Source: an uncultured Thomasclavelia sp.
GTDB lineage: Bacteria; Bacillota_I; Bacilli_A; Erysipelotrichales; Coprobacillaceae
Assembly (NCBI GenBank): GCA_910588165.1
Contig: CAJUOR010000009.1
Coordinates: 1 to 37,935, forward strand
DNA: 37,935 bases
Direction of reading: 5' to 3'
Under the pieces are notes generated by a model, which saw only the letters and a program-made list of their open reading frames with translations, had not been told where the DNA came from and did no database searches. The position numbers and the translations under genes are program-made. Position 1 is the stretch's first letter. Every line of letters begins with the position of its first letter. This document shows positions 1 to 8,783 of the stretch, piece after piece.

Positions 1-168
1 AATTATAAAAAAAGTACTTATGGTTCTTTTATGTGTATGCTATTTGACGCTTACGAAATTCTTGGTCACGCAACTGTCAATATCACAATGAACCGATATG
101 TTCATCCTACTCTTGAGCTAAAGAAGGAGAATATGAAAAAGCTTTCCTCTTTATTAGCCGTCAAATAA
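1..168 (+). pseudogene. 3' remnant of a tyrosine-recombinase integrase
   Basis: Frame 1 runs open from the window edge to a TAA at 166-168. It contains the typical C-terminal block of phage/conjugative-element integrases (EILGHATVNITMNRYVHPT), where the second conserved His of the active site and the nucleophilic Tyr lie, followed by a Lys-rich tail. The roughly 18 codons before this block do not look like the expected Arg/His-containing helix (LRHTFA-type), so the copy seems rearranged or shifted upstream. Only the end of the gene is in the window, so an intact integrase with an odd sequence cannot be fully excluded. It suggests that the type VII-like genes to the right arrived on an integrating element. 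Confidence 0.65.
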
Positions 169-175
169 AATCGTC

Positions 176-220
176 AACACCACCAAATAATGCTGATTTT
201 TCAGTATTTAGCGGTGTTTT
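176..220 (+). terminator. Hairpin terminator after integrase remnant
   Basis: AACACC (176-181) pairs with GGTGTT (213-218). The AAATA and CTGA segments inside also pair, around a T-rich loop, and T217-T220 give a short T tail. It sits 8 nt after the integrase stop, so it would separate integrase transcription from the genes downstream. Confidence 0.6.
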
Positions 221-300
221 GCGTGAAGTAAGATACTCTACGAAATCGGGGTGTGGACTAGTATGTATAAAGATAAAAAAGAATTAAAGAAGAGTCAATT

Positions 301-546
301 ATGACACTTACAGCAGAACTCCCTGTATTTAGAGCAAGACTAGGAGTATCACAAGAGCAAATGGTCTTTTTTTATAGGCATATCAAGACAAAGTTATTCC
401 TCAGTAGAAACAAGGGCGAAAAAATGTCTTGGACAATGTTTATGGCACTGAATACAGTTTTAGATTTGAATGAAGCTACATCTGTAATGTTGGATCAAAT
501 TCCGGATTTTATACAGACAATTCGTGAACTCACAGAAAACAATTGA
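301..546 (+). CDS. Small HTH (Cro/C1-like) regulator with two compensating frameshifts
   Basis: The 81-residue protein starts LPVFRARLGVSQEQM and later reads MSWTMFMAL, both typical of short XRE-type HTH regulators. The middle (about residues 24-40) does not fit. If one T is removed from the seven-T run at 367-373 and one A is added to the six-A run at 419-424, the stretch between reads IGISRQSYSSVETRAKK, a textbook HTH recognition-helix segment. As given, the DNA-contacting helix is therefore replaced by out-of-frame sequence while both flanks stay in frame. This is either a real pair of indels that disables DNA binding or two sequencing errors. A 13-codon ORF (263-304) ends by ATGA overlap at this start. 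The ribosome site is weak (AAGAAGAG at about 287). Confidence 0.6.
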   Translation: MTLTAELPVFRARLGVSQEQMVFFYRHIKTKLFLSRNKGEKMSWTMFMALNTVLDLNEATSVMLDQIPDFIQTIRELTENN

Positions 547-624
547 AAAATATAAAGCCTTTATCAGTCTTTGAATTATTGAGGCTGTTTAGGAATAAAA
601 AAATTTATTTAAGGAGGAAAATTT

Positions 625-1095
625 ATGGCAAACACAAAATTTACCGGATTTAGCGAAAGCTACATTTTCGATGATGCAGGTAACAAGAGAGATCAGTTGG
701 AGCAGACTATCTTGACTGAACTTCAGTCTAAGAAATACCCTCTGAAATCTACAATCTCTACTATCAAAGCAAGCGGTGGCGGTCTTTTCGGAGCACTGGG
801 TGCAAGCAAGGAGCAATGTGTTGTAATTCAGATTGATAGCGAGTCTCAAATTGCTATTTCCAATACTAGTGTTGGTACATATTTGTACGTTGAAATTTAC
901 TTGATGATTCAGGAAAAAAGCGGTCTTTTTGCCGGCCTTTCTGCAATGATGGACAATGCATTTAAACAACAAAAACGCAATGCTTACTTTGCTGCAGCTA
1001 AATCAGCAACTGAATCTGCTTTCAATGTAATGCAACTAAAACAGATTAACAGTGGTTACAAGTCTAGTTCTAGAACGATAACTAGCGATAACTAA
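625..1095 (+). CDS. Conserved hypothetical protein, first gene of the SPFH/T7-like run
   Basis: 156 residues, with no family I can name with confidence. It starts after a perfect AAGGAGG (611-617). There is no signal peptide or clear membrane helix; a Gly-rich turn (GGGLFGALG) sits near residues 51-59 and a beta-rich middle follows (VVIQIDSESQIAISNTSVGTY). The C-terminal third is Ala/Gln/Ser-rich and probably helical. The compact alpha/beta look suggests a cytosolic or peripheral protein. It is followed at 82 nt by the zinc-ribbon/TPR gene and then the SPFH gene, in the same direction, so a shared role with them at the membrane is an inference from position only. Confidence 0.75.
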   Translation: MANTKFTGFSESYIFDDAGNKRDQLEQTILTELQSKKYPLKSTISTIKASGGGLFGALGASKEQCVVIQIDSESQIAISNTSVGTYLYVEIYLMIQEKSGLFAGLSAMMDNAFKQQKRNAYFAAAKSATESAFNVMQLKQINSGYKSSSRTITSDN

Positions 1096-1119
1096 AATCA
1101 TTTAGAAACAAACAAAGTT

Positions 1120-1155
1120 ACAGGCGAGATGGGAGTGAACGCTCGTCTTGCCTGT
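1120..1155 (+). other. Hairpin just upstream of the TPR gene's ribosome site
   Basis: ACAGGC-G-AGA (1120-1129) pairs with TCT-T-GCCTGT (1146-1155), with one G-U pair. There is no T tract behind it, so it is not a simple terminator. It ends 7 nt before the AAGGAGA of the next gene. An mRNA processing or stability element, or a translation modulator, is possible. Confidence 0.45.
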
Positions 1156-1177
1156 TGCTTTTAAGGAGATACAGGAT

Positions 1178-2014
1178 ATGGCAAAAATTAGTTTGATTTG
1201 CGAACAATGTGGTGGCAACATTGTTTTAGATAACTCTCATGAAATTGGCACTTGCGAACATTGTTTCGCACAGTTTGTCGTAAAGCATGACCAAATTGTT
1301 CAAAAAATTACACAACATATTACAAAACACGTTTATGGTTATGAAGGTAAGGATGTTGAAGAATTACTTATAGATGGCTATAAATTTGTAGATTTAGGTG
1401 ATGAGAAAAAAGCCAATGCAAAGTTTAGGCAAGCTATCAATATTGAACCTGATTGTTGGGAAGCGTGGCTCGGATACGCTTCTACTGGTGGAGATCGCTC
1501 CGGTTATCTCTCTATCGTTCCTGCATATAGAAAGGCTTACAGCATTGCCACAGAAGAAAAACAGGAAGCAGATACATACGTTGATATGACACGCTATCTG
1601 CCCGATCCTCATCTGAGAGCAGCATTTGTTAGAGCGTTCAATATTGCGTCTCGAAAAGACCGACATAACATTTTTAGTCTTGTTTCTGGGGTCATTGGTT
1701 GTGATGAATCGGAAATCGCTTCATTAGCTGTAGATCTGTGTCCTGAAGATTGGCGTGCTCATTTTGCGATGGCAAAGTTCAGACAGATTCGAGTCCGTTG
1801 GTGCGAGTTGGAAGGTAACTTCTTTACGGGCAAACACCTTCCTGCACACGCTGTTGAGGTATTGAATATATTTATGAGAGCATATCGTCTCGCTAAAAAT
1901 GAAGGTCCAGAAGCCAAAGAAACTGTTCTTTCTTACATCAATACCCTGAACGCAGACAGCTCTTACAGAGTGTTCACCACTGAATTGAATAACCAGATCA
2001 GACGAGACGGTTAA
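1178..2014 (+). CDS. Zinc-ribbon / TPR protein
   Basis: The start at 1178 is chosen because AAGGAGA (1163-1169) lies 8 nt upstream; the frame is open further left from a TTG at 1148, but that start has no ribosome site. The 278-residue product opens with a zinc ribbon (CEQCGGN at residues 9-15, CEHC about 18 residues later). A TPR-like helix pair follows (GYKFVDLGDEKKANAKF, then AINIEPDCWEAWLGYAS, about residues 67-105), with further helical repeats to the C-terminus. No membrane segment is seen. Zinc-ribbon plus TPR proteins usually act as adaptors. Here it precedes the SPFH/zinc-ribbon gene by 16 nt, so a complex with it is likely but unproven. Confidence 0.75.
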   Translation: MAKISLICEQCGGNIVLDNSHEIGTCEHCFAQFVVKHDQIVQKITQHITKHVYGYEGKDVEELLIDGYKFVDLGDEKKANAKFRQAINIEPDCWEAWLGYASTGGDRSGYLSIVPAYRKAYSIATEEKQEADTYVDMTRYLPDPHLRAAFVRAFNIASRKDRHNIFSLVSGVIGCDESEIASLAVDLCPEDWRAHFAMAKFRQIRVRWCELEGNFFTGKHLPAHAVEVLNIFMRAYRLAKNEGPEAKETVLSYINTLNADSSYRVFTTELNNQIRRDG

Positions 2015-2030
2015 GTGAGGAGGGACAGGA

Positions 2031-3161
2031 ATGGCTATTATTGACAGAATTAAATACGATGGCAATCCAAATGGGTCTCAATGGCTTATTTATAAATGCC
2101 CATCAGAACAGTTTGTTCTCGGTTCGCAGCTTGTTGTCAATCAGGGTCAAGAAGCACTTTTCTTTAAGGGTGGGGAAGCACTTGACTTGTTTGGACCCGG
2201 TACACATACCCTGTCTACTGGAAACCTGCCGATTCTGAACAAACTCGTTAATTTACCTTTCGGCGGAAAGACACCATTCACCGCCGAAGTTTATTACATT
2301 AACAAAACAGCAAACCTTGATATGAAATGGGGAACATCTACCCCTATTCCTCTTGAAGATCCTAAGTATGGATTGATCCTGAATGTTGGTGCTCGTGGTC
2401 AATACAGCATTACAATAAAGGATTCCCGTTTGTTTGTTTCAAAAATCATTGGTGCGGTTCCCAATGACACAACGACCAATCCGCTGCTTATTTTGAGATA
2501 CTTCAATGGTTTGATTAACTCGAAAATTAAATCTGTAACTGCTGCTTACATGATTCAGAAGCAGATTTCTTTCTTGGAAATTTCACAGTTTTTATCTGAA
2601 CTGTCAAGCGCATTTCAGGAAGCTCTGAATGAAGAATTTGACCGTTTTGGTATTGAACTTGTTAATTTCTATTGTGAGTCGATTGTGCCGAAGCCAGAAG
2701 AATACGAAAAACTCAGAGGATATAAAGAAGAACTGGCTCTTGGTCAAGGCTTTTATCAGCAGCGTCGTTCTCTGGATATTCTTGAAAAACTTGCTGAAAA
2801 TCAGTCAGCCGGTGGTATCGCCAACGCAGGTATCGGTTTAGGTATGGGTCTTGGTGCGGCTGGACAGTTTAGCAATGTATTTGCAGGTATCGGTCAAAAT
2901 ACGAACACAACTCCTGCCGATACACAAATTACTTGCTCAAAGTGCGGTGCTCAGAACAATCCAACCATGAAGTTTTGTGGCAGTTGCGGAAACAAACTTG
3001 CCCCTACTATAATTTGTCCGCATTGCGGAAAAGAAGTTCCTGATGGAATGAAATTCTGTGGGGAATGCGGGAAATCTCTCAGCAGTTCTAAATGTCCTTC
3101 ATGCGGCTTTGACAATAAACCCGGAATGAAGTTCTGCGGAAATTGCGGAGAAAAGTTGTAA
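2031..3161 (+). CDS. SPFH-domain protein with three C-terminal zinc ribbons (YdjI-like)
   Basis: 376 residues; GGAGG at 2019-2023 serves the ATG. The N-terminal half reads as an SPFH/virion-core-like domain (GSQLVVNQGQEALFFKGGEAL, then GPGTHTLSTGNLPIL), with a long helix around residues 180-250. A Gly-rich linker follows (GIGLGMGLGAAGQ). The tail carries three CxxC...CxxC zinc ribbons, each with the KFCG(x)CG signature (about residues 302-376). The layout is like B. subtilis YdjI, an SPFH/zinc-ribbon protein of the PspA-type membrane-stress set. It would scaffold at the inner face of the membrane. Its place directly before essC (27 nt) is unusual and hints that it organises the membrane site of the secretion ATPase; that link is inference. 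Confidence 0.85.
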   Translation: MAIIDRIKYDGNPNGSQWLIYKCPSEQFVLGSQLVVNQGQEALFFKGGEALDLFGPGTHTLSTGNLPILNKLVNLPFGGKTPFTAEVYYINKTANLDMKWGTSTPIPLEDPKYGLILNVGARGQYSITIKDSRLFVSKIIGAVPNDTTTNPLLILRYFNGLINSKIKSVTAAYMIQKQISFLEISQFLSELSSAFQEALNEEFDRFGIELVNFYCESIVPKPEEYEKLRGYKEELALGQGFYQQRRSLDILEKLAENQSAGGIANAGIGLGMGLGAAGQFSNVFAGIGQNTNTTPADTQITCSKCGAQNNPTMKFCGSCGNKLAPTIICPHCGKEVPDGMKFCGECGKSLSSSKCPSCGFDNKPGMKFCGNCGEKL

Positions 3162-3188
3162 TACTATTTTTGTAGAGGTGGTGAAAAG

Positions 3189-6100
3189 ATGGCTAAACCC
3201 AGAAATAATTCAATGGCGGATTTCTTGGTAACGTTCTTTGTTGAAGATCGAGCAGCTTCACGGATGTTAAGCGATGTCCTAAAAAACAGAGATAACCGTT
3301 TATTTCTGGAAACATTAGGGCTTCCATCTGACTTTGTTCTTCCTTTCTCACAGGAAGAAGGAGAAACATCTGTAACCTACACCTTGAAACAAGGCTTCGA
3401 TAATAAATATGAAGTAATGCTGAATGGTCATCCATGTAGTGACCATGTGATACATAGTGGAGACTATTTTGCTTTTACAAGTAAAACAGATAGCAAAACA
3501 GTCAAGACCTTGTTTATTGCCACCTCGGATATACAGGTTGGCTACAAAAAATATAAGTTATCGAAAGATACCAACATTTTTATAGGGCGAACTCCACTAA
3601 ACGATATTTCTTATAATTTTACTGACTTTGTTTCGAGAGAAAAACACGTAGCAATTCGCATCGACACCAATGGACACGCATTTATCGAAGATTTGAAACG
3701 AAATATTGGTATCTATGTAAATGGTCGCCTTGCTCATTCACAGCAACTAAAGCTTTTTGATGAAATTTATATCATGGGGCTTTCTTTAATTTATATGGGC
3801 GACTACATAGCTATACGCAAGATAAAGACTGAAAGTACTTTGCCATTGATGACAGCGTTTAATGTAAAAATGCCAATCAGCGACACAAATGAAACGAGAT
3901 ATTTTGTAAGCACTCCTCGCATCCTTAAATCATTGGACAGCGATGAAGTAGAAATTGACGCTCCTCCAAGTCCTTTTACCATGGACAAGACACCGGCAAT
4001 TTTGACGCTCGGTCCAAGTCTTACTATGTCAATGGTAATGTTGGCAAGTTTAGGAGTATCCATCACGAATGCTATCAGCGACGGTGAACTATCAACAATT
4101 TTCGCAAGCGGTACCATGGCAATTGGTATGCTGTTAGGTTCACTTATGTGGCCTTCTTTGCTCAGACGTTATCAAAAAAGACGCGCTCTGGCAGAAGAAA
4201 GTAATAGAAAAAGTCGATATTTGTCGTATATCGCTGATATTGAAAATGGCTTAATTACAAAAAGAGATCGAACAGTTCGTCTTTTGAATGACTCATTATG
4301 CCCATCTCCCGATGCACTCTGCTCTATGCTTGACAACGAAAGTAATAAACTCCACTTGTGGGAACGCTCTTATGAAGACGATGACTTTCTCGCAATTCGT
4401 ATGGGTTTGGGCAGTAGACCATTTGAAGTGCAGTTGAAAATCCCGAAAAAAGGATTTCAACTGTATGAGGACGAGCTTCGTAATTTGCCAGTCGAATTAG
4501 CAAAAAAGTACGGTGTATTGAATAATGTTCCACTGACTCTTGATATTTGCAACAATCATACGATTGGTATTATCGGAAGCACAAAGAATATCCGTACTAT
4601 TTTGAACGAGATCATCCTGAATGTTATATCTCTTCATTCTTACGATGAAGTAAAACTTGTGCTTGTAATCTCTCCAAAACAGGCACATATCTTTGATGCT
4701 TTTAAGAATGTACCTCACATTTGGAGCAACGATAAAAAGGTTCGTTTCTTTGCTACAAATTCTGAGGAGGTTCATTTCATTTTTAACATCATTGATGAGA
4801 CAATTAAGAAACGAGAGGTGTCTCAGGATAGGACTACTCCTATTCCGCATTATGTCATAATCGTTACAGAGCAAAATTTGATTGAAAAAGAAGCTCTGTT
4901 GCGATACATAAACGATGCTGAAAACTCGGTCAGTATTACAACTCTATTTGCATATGGTGATATTACAAAGCTGCCTAAATCATGTAAAACAATCATCCAG
5001 AGCGACGATACTCGCACCGGCTATTACATTAAAAACGAGAACGCCAATAAATTCATTCCATTTGCCCTTGATAGCGTGGATTCAAATCGTATTTATACAT
5101 TTGCAAATGAGTTGTCACGACTTCCTATTAAAAGGGACTCTCGTTCCTTAGGTATCGTTGATCGAATTTCGTTCCTGCAAATGTATAAAGCCGGTAACGT
5201 TGGTGAGCTTGACATTGAGAGCCATTGGGATAATAACAACTCTGCTAAATCTCTTGCTGCACCGATAGGTGTAATGGCAGGTGGTGAAGTATTCAGTTTG
5301 GATCTCCATGAAGCTTATCATGGTTGCCATGGGCTTGTTGCAGGTACTACGGGTTCTGGTAAGAGTGAATTCCTGCAAGCGTTTATTCTGTCCTTAGCAA
5401 TCAACTACAGTCCAAAAGAAATTACTTTTGTCTTGGTTGATTTCAAAGGCGGAGACATGGCAAGACCTTTCATGGCAAAGGAATCTGCCCCTGCACTCCC
5501 TCACTTGTCTGCAACTATTTCCAACTTGTCGGGAAACATTCTCTACCGAGCATTAGTTTCCTTAGAAGCTGAGATAAAATCCCGACAGCGTATATTTAAT
5601 GAATCTGCGGTAGCATTGGGTATTGATAAACTGGAAATTAACTCTTATCACAAGTATTACAAAGGCGGACGCCTTAAAACTCCGCTTCCTCACTTGGTCA
5701 TTATCATTGATGAATTTGCTCAGTTAAAAACACAGCAACCGGAGTTCTTGGCACAACTTATCAATGTAGCACAGGTTGGTCGTAGTCTTGGAATTCATTT
5801 GATTCTTGCAACACAGAAACCAAGCGGTATTGTTGATCCACAGATTATGAGTAACTCTCGTTTCAGAGTCTGTCTGAAGGTTGCAGAGAAACAAGATAGT
5901 ATCGACATGATAAACAGACCCGATTCTGCAATGATAAAGAATCCTGGTCGTCTGTATTTGCAAGTCGGATATGATGAAATTTATGAATGTGTTCAGTCTG
6001 GCTATAGTGGAGCTGATTATGTTCCTACTAAAACATATATGCCTGACGAAGAAATCACAGTTCAAATGACCGACAACACTGCTAACCCGATTCATAGTGC

Positions 6101-7820
6101 AAAAATTGATCTATCTAGTGATAAATCTGATAAAACACAACTGGAAGCGGTTGTTGCAGAAATTGTCGCCCTCGGACAAAAGAAGGGAATTGCTACCAAA
6201 CCTTTGTGGTTGGATATGCTTCCTGAAAAAGTTGTGCTATTTACTCTGGAAAAGGGCAAAAAAGGATTGTGTACGACTACCATTGGTTTGGTTGATTACG
6301 TTCGTACTCAGGAGCAGAAGTCTCTTACCATAGATTTTGCAAAAACTGGACACATTGGACTGTATGGAGCAAGTGGCACAGGTAAGACAACATTTTTGCA
6401 GACATTGATTTACTCGATGGTCTGCGATTACGATTATACACCTGAAGAATTAAATCTGTATGCTATGGACTTTGGTGGCAGAAACTTGGGTTATCTTGGT
6501 AATCTTCCACACACTGGTGGTGTTGTGTTTGCTGACGACGAAAATAAACTTTCTGAATTGGCTTCCGTGTTGCATGGCATAATTGACGAGCGTAAGCGCC
6601 TTTTTGCTGACAATAACTGCGGCACCTTTGCCGATTATCGTGCAGTAAACACTAATCTGTTGCCAGCAATTCTCGTGTTGATTGATAACTATGCTTCTTT
6701 CCGTGACAAGTATATGGATATAGCGGATAGCTTCACTGACATCATCAGCTCTGGTAAAACATTTGGCGTTTACTTTGTGATTACCGGAAATACAAGAAAT
6801 TCTATCTACTATAAGGTGACAGAACATATTTCTTCCTACTTCACTTTGAAAATGAACGACCCAAGCAATTATCTGGATATTCATAACATGCGTCCTCCAG
6901 TTACACCAGAAGATATAAGTGGACGAGGAATCACTGTCGTGAATAAAGAGATTGTTGAGTTCCAAACAGCGATTGCGATTGATGGAGAGACCGAAGCAGA
7001 CAGAATTACAGAGATCACTCAAAAGTATTGTGACATTGCCGCACAGTGGCACGGATATACACCAATTACATTGGATGATGGTATTCCAAGTGAAACAAGC
7101 GATCTTTATGAAACGCCTGTAAACTACTATTCAGCTTATCCACGGAGCAATCCTCCTGAATCAATTTCTGACGATAGCCGAAATCTTGTACTTGGAACAT
7201 CCAAATCCGGTGCATTGATGTATGGTATAGCATTGTCAGAGGAATACAAAGTCTGTGTATGTGCAAACGACATCTCGCAGATGGCGGACTTTTACAACGC
7301 AATGTTGCAGAATATGGCTCAATACAGCAACAGACGTATCGTTTTCATTGATGATGATAATAGTACATTTAGAGATGTCCTTGAAGTACATCCTGAATGT
7401 CAATACATCAGCGGAACATCAGCATTAGATTCATTCATCGAAGATCTGAAGCCTGAACTGAATTTGCGTTTGGAAAAACCTGATGCACATCATAAACAGT
7501 TGTTTATCATTGTTTCTGAGTTTAATGCTTTCTTCGACATGATTACTGACGGACAGGCAGCCTTCATGCGAAAGGTATTCCGGTATATTGATTCACCACA
7601 GTACAATATCTGTTTCGTGTGTGGTTTCAATGTAAACGGGAAAAAAAATAATGACCGTTTGTTTATGTCGTTGGTAGTCAATGCCGAGAACTATGTGCTT
7701 TGCTCAAATTGTTACGAAAATGCTTCCGCAAAGATAGAGACTCTACCACTTGTGTTTGATATAAAATCTCATAGTTGTTACTTCTGTCTTGGGGAAAAGA
7801 TGATTGAGATAAGGTGGTGA
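3189..7820 (+). CDS. essC: EssC-type FHA/FtsK-SpoIIIE ATPase, type VII-like secretion motor
   Basis: 1543 residues, similar in length to EssC/YukB of type VIIb systems. GAGGTGGTG (3175-3183) precedes the ATG. The N-terminal cytosolic part holds an FHA domain (about 112-200: GR at 133-134, S149 and H153 of the SREKH loop) after a less clear first FHA-like domain. Two membrane helices follow (about 276-296 and 301-325), then three FtsK/SpoIIIE ATPase domains. Domain 1 is intact: Walker A GTTGSGKS at 719-726 and Walker B VIIIDE ending D841-E842. Domain 2 has GASGTGKTT at 1060-1068 but LIDN (D1166-N1167) where DE is expected. Domain 3 is degenerate: GTSKSGAL at 1336-1343 lacks the P-loop Lys-Thr, and IIVSE (S1443-E1444) replaces the acidic pair. 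In this family degenerate later domains bind WXG100 substrate. The next gene starts 5 nt after its stop. Confidence 0.93.
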   Translation: MAKPRNNSMADFLVTFFVEDRAASRMLSDVLKNRDNRLFLETLGLPSDFVLPFSQEEGETSVTYTLKQGFDNKYEVMLNGHPCSDHVIHSGDYFAFTSKTDSKTVKTLFIATSDIQVGYKKYKLSKDTNIFIGRTPLNDISYNFTDFVSREKHVAIRIDTNGHAFIEDLKRNIGIYVNGRLAHSQQLKLFDEIYIMGLSLIYMGDYIAIRKIKTESTLPLMTAFNVKMPISDTNETRYFVSTPRILKSLDSDEVEIDAPPSPFTMDKTPAILTLGPSLTMSMVMLASLGVSITNAISDGELSTIFASGTMAIGMLLGSLMWPSLLRRYQKRRALAEESNRKSRYLSYIADIENGLITKRDRTVRLLNDSLCPSPDALCSMLDNESNKLHLWERSYEDDDFLAIRMGLGSRPFEVQLKIPKKGFQLYEDELRNLPVELAKKYGVLNNVPLTLDICNNHTIGIIGSTKNIRTILNEIILNVISLHSYDEVKLVLVISPKQAHIFDAFKNVPHIWSNDKKVRFFATNSEEVHFIFNIIDETIKKREVSQDRTTPIPHYVIIVTEQNLIEKEALLRYINDAENSVSITTLFAYGDITKLPKSCKTIIQSDDTRTGYYIKNENANKFIPFALDSVDSNRIYTFANELSRLPIKRDSRSLGIVDRISFLQMYKAGNVGELDIESHWDNNNSAKSLAAPIGVMAGGEVFSLDLHEAYHGCHGLVAGTTGSGKSEFLQAFILSLAINYSPKEITFVLVDFKGGDMARPFMAKESAPALPHLSATISNLSGNILYRALVSLEAEIKSRQRIFNESAVALGIDKLEINSYHKYYKGGRLKTPLPHLVIIIDEFAQLKTQQPEFLAQLINVAQVGRSLGIHLILATQKPSGIVDPQIMSNSRFRVCLKVAEKQDSIDMINRPDSAMIKNPGRLYLQVGYDEIYECVQSGYSGADYVPTKTYMPDEEITVQMTDNTANPIHSAKIDLSSDKSDKTQLEAVVAEIVALGQKKGIATKPLWLDMLPEKVVLFTLEKGKKGLCTTTIGLVDYVRTQEQKSLTIDFAKTGHIGLYGASGTGKTTFLQTLIYSMVCDYDYTPEELNLYAMDFGGRNLGYLGNLPHTGGVVFADDENKLSELASVLHGIIDERKRLFADNNCGTFADYRAVNTNLLPAILVLIDNYASFRDKYMDIADSFTDIISSGKTFGVYFVITGNTRNSIYYKVTEHISSYFTLKMNDPSNYLDIHNMRPPVTPEDISGRGITVVNKEIVEFQTAIAIDGETEADRITEITQKYCDIAAQWHGYTPITLDDGIPSETSDLYETPVNYYSAYPRSNPPESISDDSRNLVLGTSKSGALMYGIALSEEYKVCVCANDISQMADFYNAMLQNMAQYSNRRIVFIDDDNSTFRDVLEVHPECQYISGTSALDSFIEDLKPELNLRLEKPDAHHKQLFIIVSEFNAFFDMITDGQAAFMRKVFRYIDSPQYNICFVCGFNVNGKKNNDRLFMSLVVNAENYVLCSNCYENASAKIETLPLVFDIKSHSCYFCLGEKMIEIRW

Positions 7821-7825
7821 GATTC

Positions 7826-8074
7826 ATGGAAAAAATATCTATCACAGTAAAGATTCCTGCCCTGGGTAGTACATACGATTTCATTGTTCCCAACAATATG
7901 TCTATCAGAAATGCTCAGAATCTGATGATAAGGATACTAAATTCAGAATATGGAATCTCAGATGTCAATACGGATGTGATGCTGTTCGACTTGAACGACA
8001 ACGCAGTATTGCGTTTGGAGTGTAGCTTCGCCCAACTTGGTATCTCCGATGGAGCAAAGCTACTAATGATCTAA
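7826..8074 (+). CDS. yukD: YukD/EsaB-like ubiquitin-fold protein
   Basis: 82 residues from ATG 7826, with AAGGTGGTG (7811-7819) in place. An upstream in-frame GTG at 7814 lies inside that ribosome site and overlaps the essC stop, so it is unlikely. The sequence has the beta-grasp pattern of YukD: ITVKIPALGSTYDFIVPNN, then a helix (IRNAQNLMIRIL) and a C-terminal strand ending GAKLLMI. There is no di-glycine end, so it is not a conjugated ubiquitin. EsaB/YukD proteins are small cytosolic partners of type VIIb systems, and the position directly behind essC is usual for the family. Confidence 0.85.
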   Translation: MEKISITVKIPALGSTYDFIVPNNMSIRNAQNLMIRILNSEYGISDVNTDVMLFDLNDNAVLRLECSFAQLGISDGAKLLMI

Positions 8075-8094
8075 CGGAAAGGAGATACGACTTT

Positions 8095-8397
8095 ATGAAG
8101 TATAGAATCAATTATTCTAAAGTCATTTCACAAGCAAACTCCATTGCGGGAGATGCATCCGAATTATCTGCCCAAATTAGGATATTGGAGCAAATGGAAC
8201 AGGATTGTAGATCTGCATGGAAGGGACAAGCCGCTGATGCGTTTATTGCTAAACTCAGTGTCTTGCGAACCGAAATGAACAGGACAAAAAATCAAATGTC
8301 CACTTTAGCATCAACGATAAAATACTGTGCCAACAGAATTCAGCGAGAGGATCGACAAGCAGAGGAACGAGCTGCTGCGCTGAAATCTGGACACTAA
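8095..8397 (+). CDS. WXG100 protein 1 (canonical WxG)
   Basis: 100 residues, the normal WXG100 length. W42-K43-G44 sits in the turn between two predicted amphipathic helices, which is the hairpin fold of EsxA-type substrates. GGAGA precedes the ATG. The C-terminal end is rich in charged residues (QREDRQAEERAAALKSGH) and shows no clear YxxxD/E export signal, so it may travel as partner of another WXG100 protein. It is the only one of the three small WXG-like proteins here that keeps the Trp. Confidence 0.9.
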   Translation: MKYRINYSKVISQANSIAGDASELSAQIRILEQMEQDCRSAWKGQAADAFIAKLSVLRTEMNRTKNQMSTLASTIKYCANRIQREDRQAEERAAALKSGH

Positions 8398-8436
8398 GTA
8401 TTTATCAATATTCAAATAACCGAAAGGAGAACTATT

Positions 8437-8748
8437 ATGGCATCCACAATTTTTGATGTAACCCCTGAAGAGCTCGAAGCTTCCGCAAGCAAGATCGAGG
8501 GTAAAACCAGTGAGTTTACCAAAGCATATAACAGCATTTACACGGCTGTGTCTGATTTGCGTGTAACTTACAAAGGCGAGGCAAGCGACACTTTCAACCA
8601 GAGAATCGAAGGCTATAAGAACGATTTCTCTGCAGCTGAGAAGGCATTAAAGAACTATGTTCAATTCCTTCGTGAATATGCCACTAAAATGAAAAGCACC
8701 GAAAATGACATCAAGAGCAAGGCAAGCGCACTTAGCGTTGGCCAATAA
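8437..8748 (+). CDS. WXG100-like protein 2 (YKG in place of WxG)
   Basis: 103 residues. The helix-turn-helix hairpin is clear and the turn reads Y45-K46-G47, with Tyr replacing Trp. AAAGGAGA precedes the ATG by 8 nt. The C-terminal helix (YVQFLREYATKMKSTENDIKSKAS) is long. No YxxxD/E is obvious. The first helix begins with TPEELEASASKIEGKT, typical of WXG100 families. It lies 39 nt after protein 1 and is probably co-transcribed; it could be a homodimer or a partner of protein 1 or 3. Confidence 0.88.
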   Translation: MASTIFDVTPEELEASASKIEGKTSEFTKAYNSIYTAVSDLRVTYKGEASDTFNQRIEGYKNDFSAAEKALKNYVQFLREYATKMKSTENDIKSKASALSVGQ

Positions 8749-8783
8749 CTTATGAGTACTACTTTGAAAGGAGAATATAGACT

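Noticed and set aside
4497..4874. Minus-strand ORF inside essC
   Set aside because: No ribosome site and no family features; it is a shadow of the essC frame, like other opposite-strand ORFs at 6450-7052 and 12271-12987.
3189..7820. Chromosomal FtsK/SpoIIIE DNA translocase
   Set aside because: FHA domain, two helices and the following YukD and WXG100 genes identify EssC; no gamma DNA-binding domain is seen.
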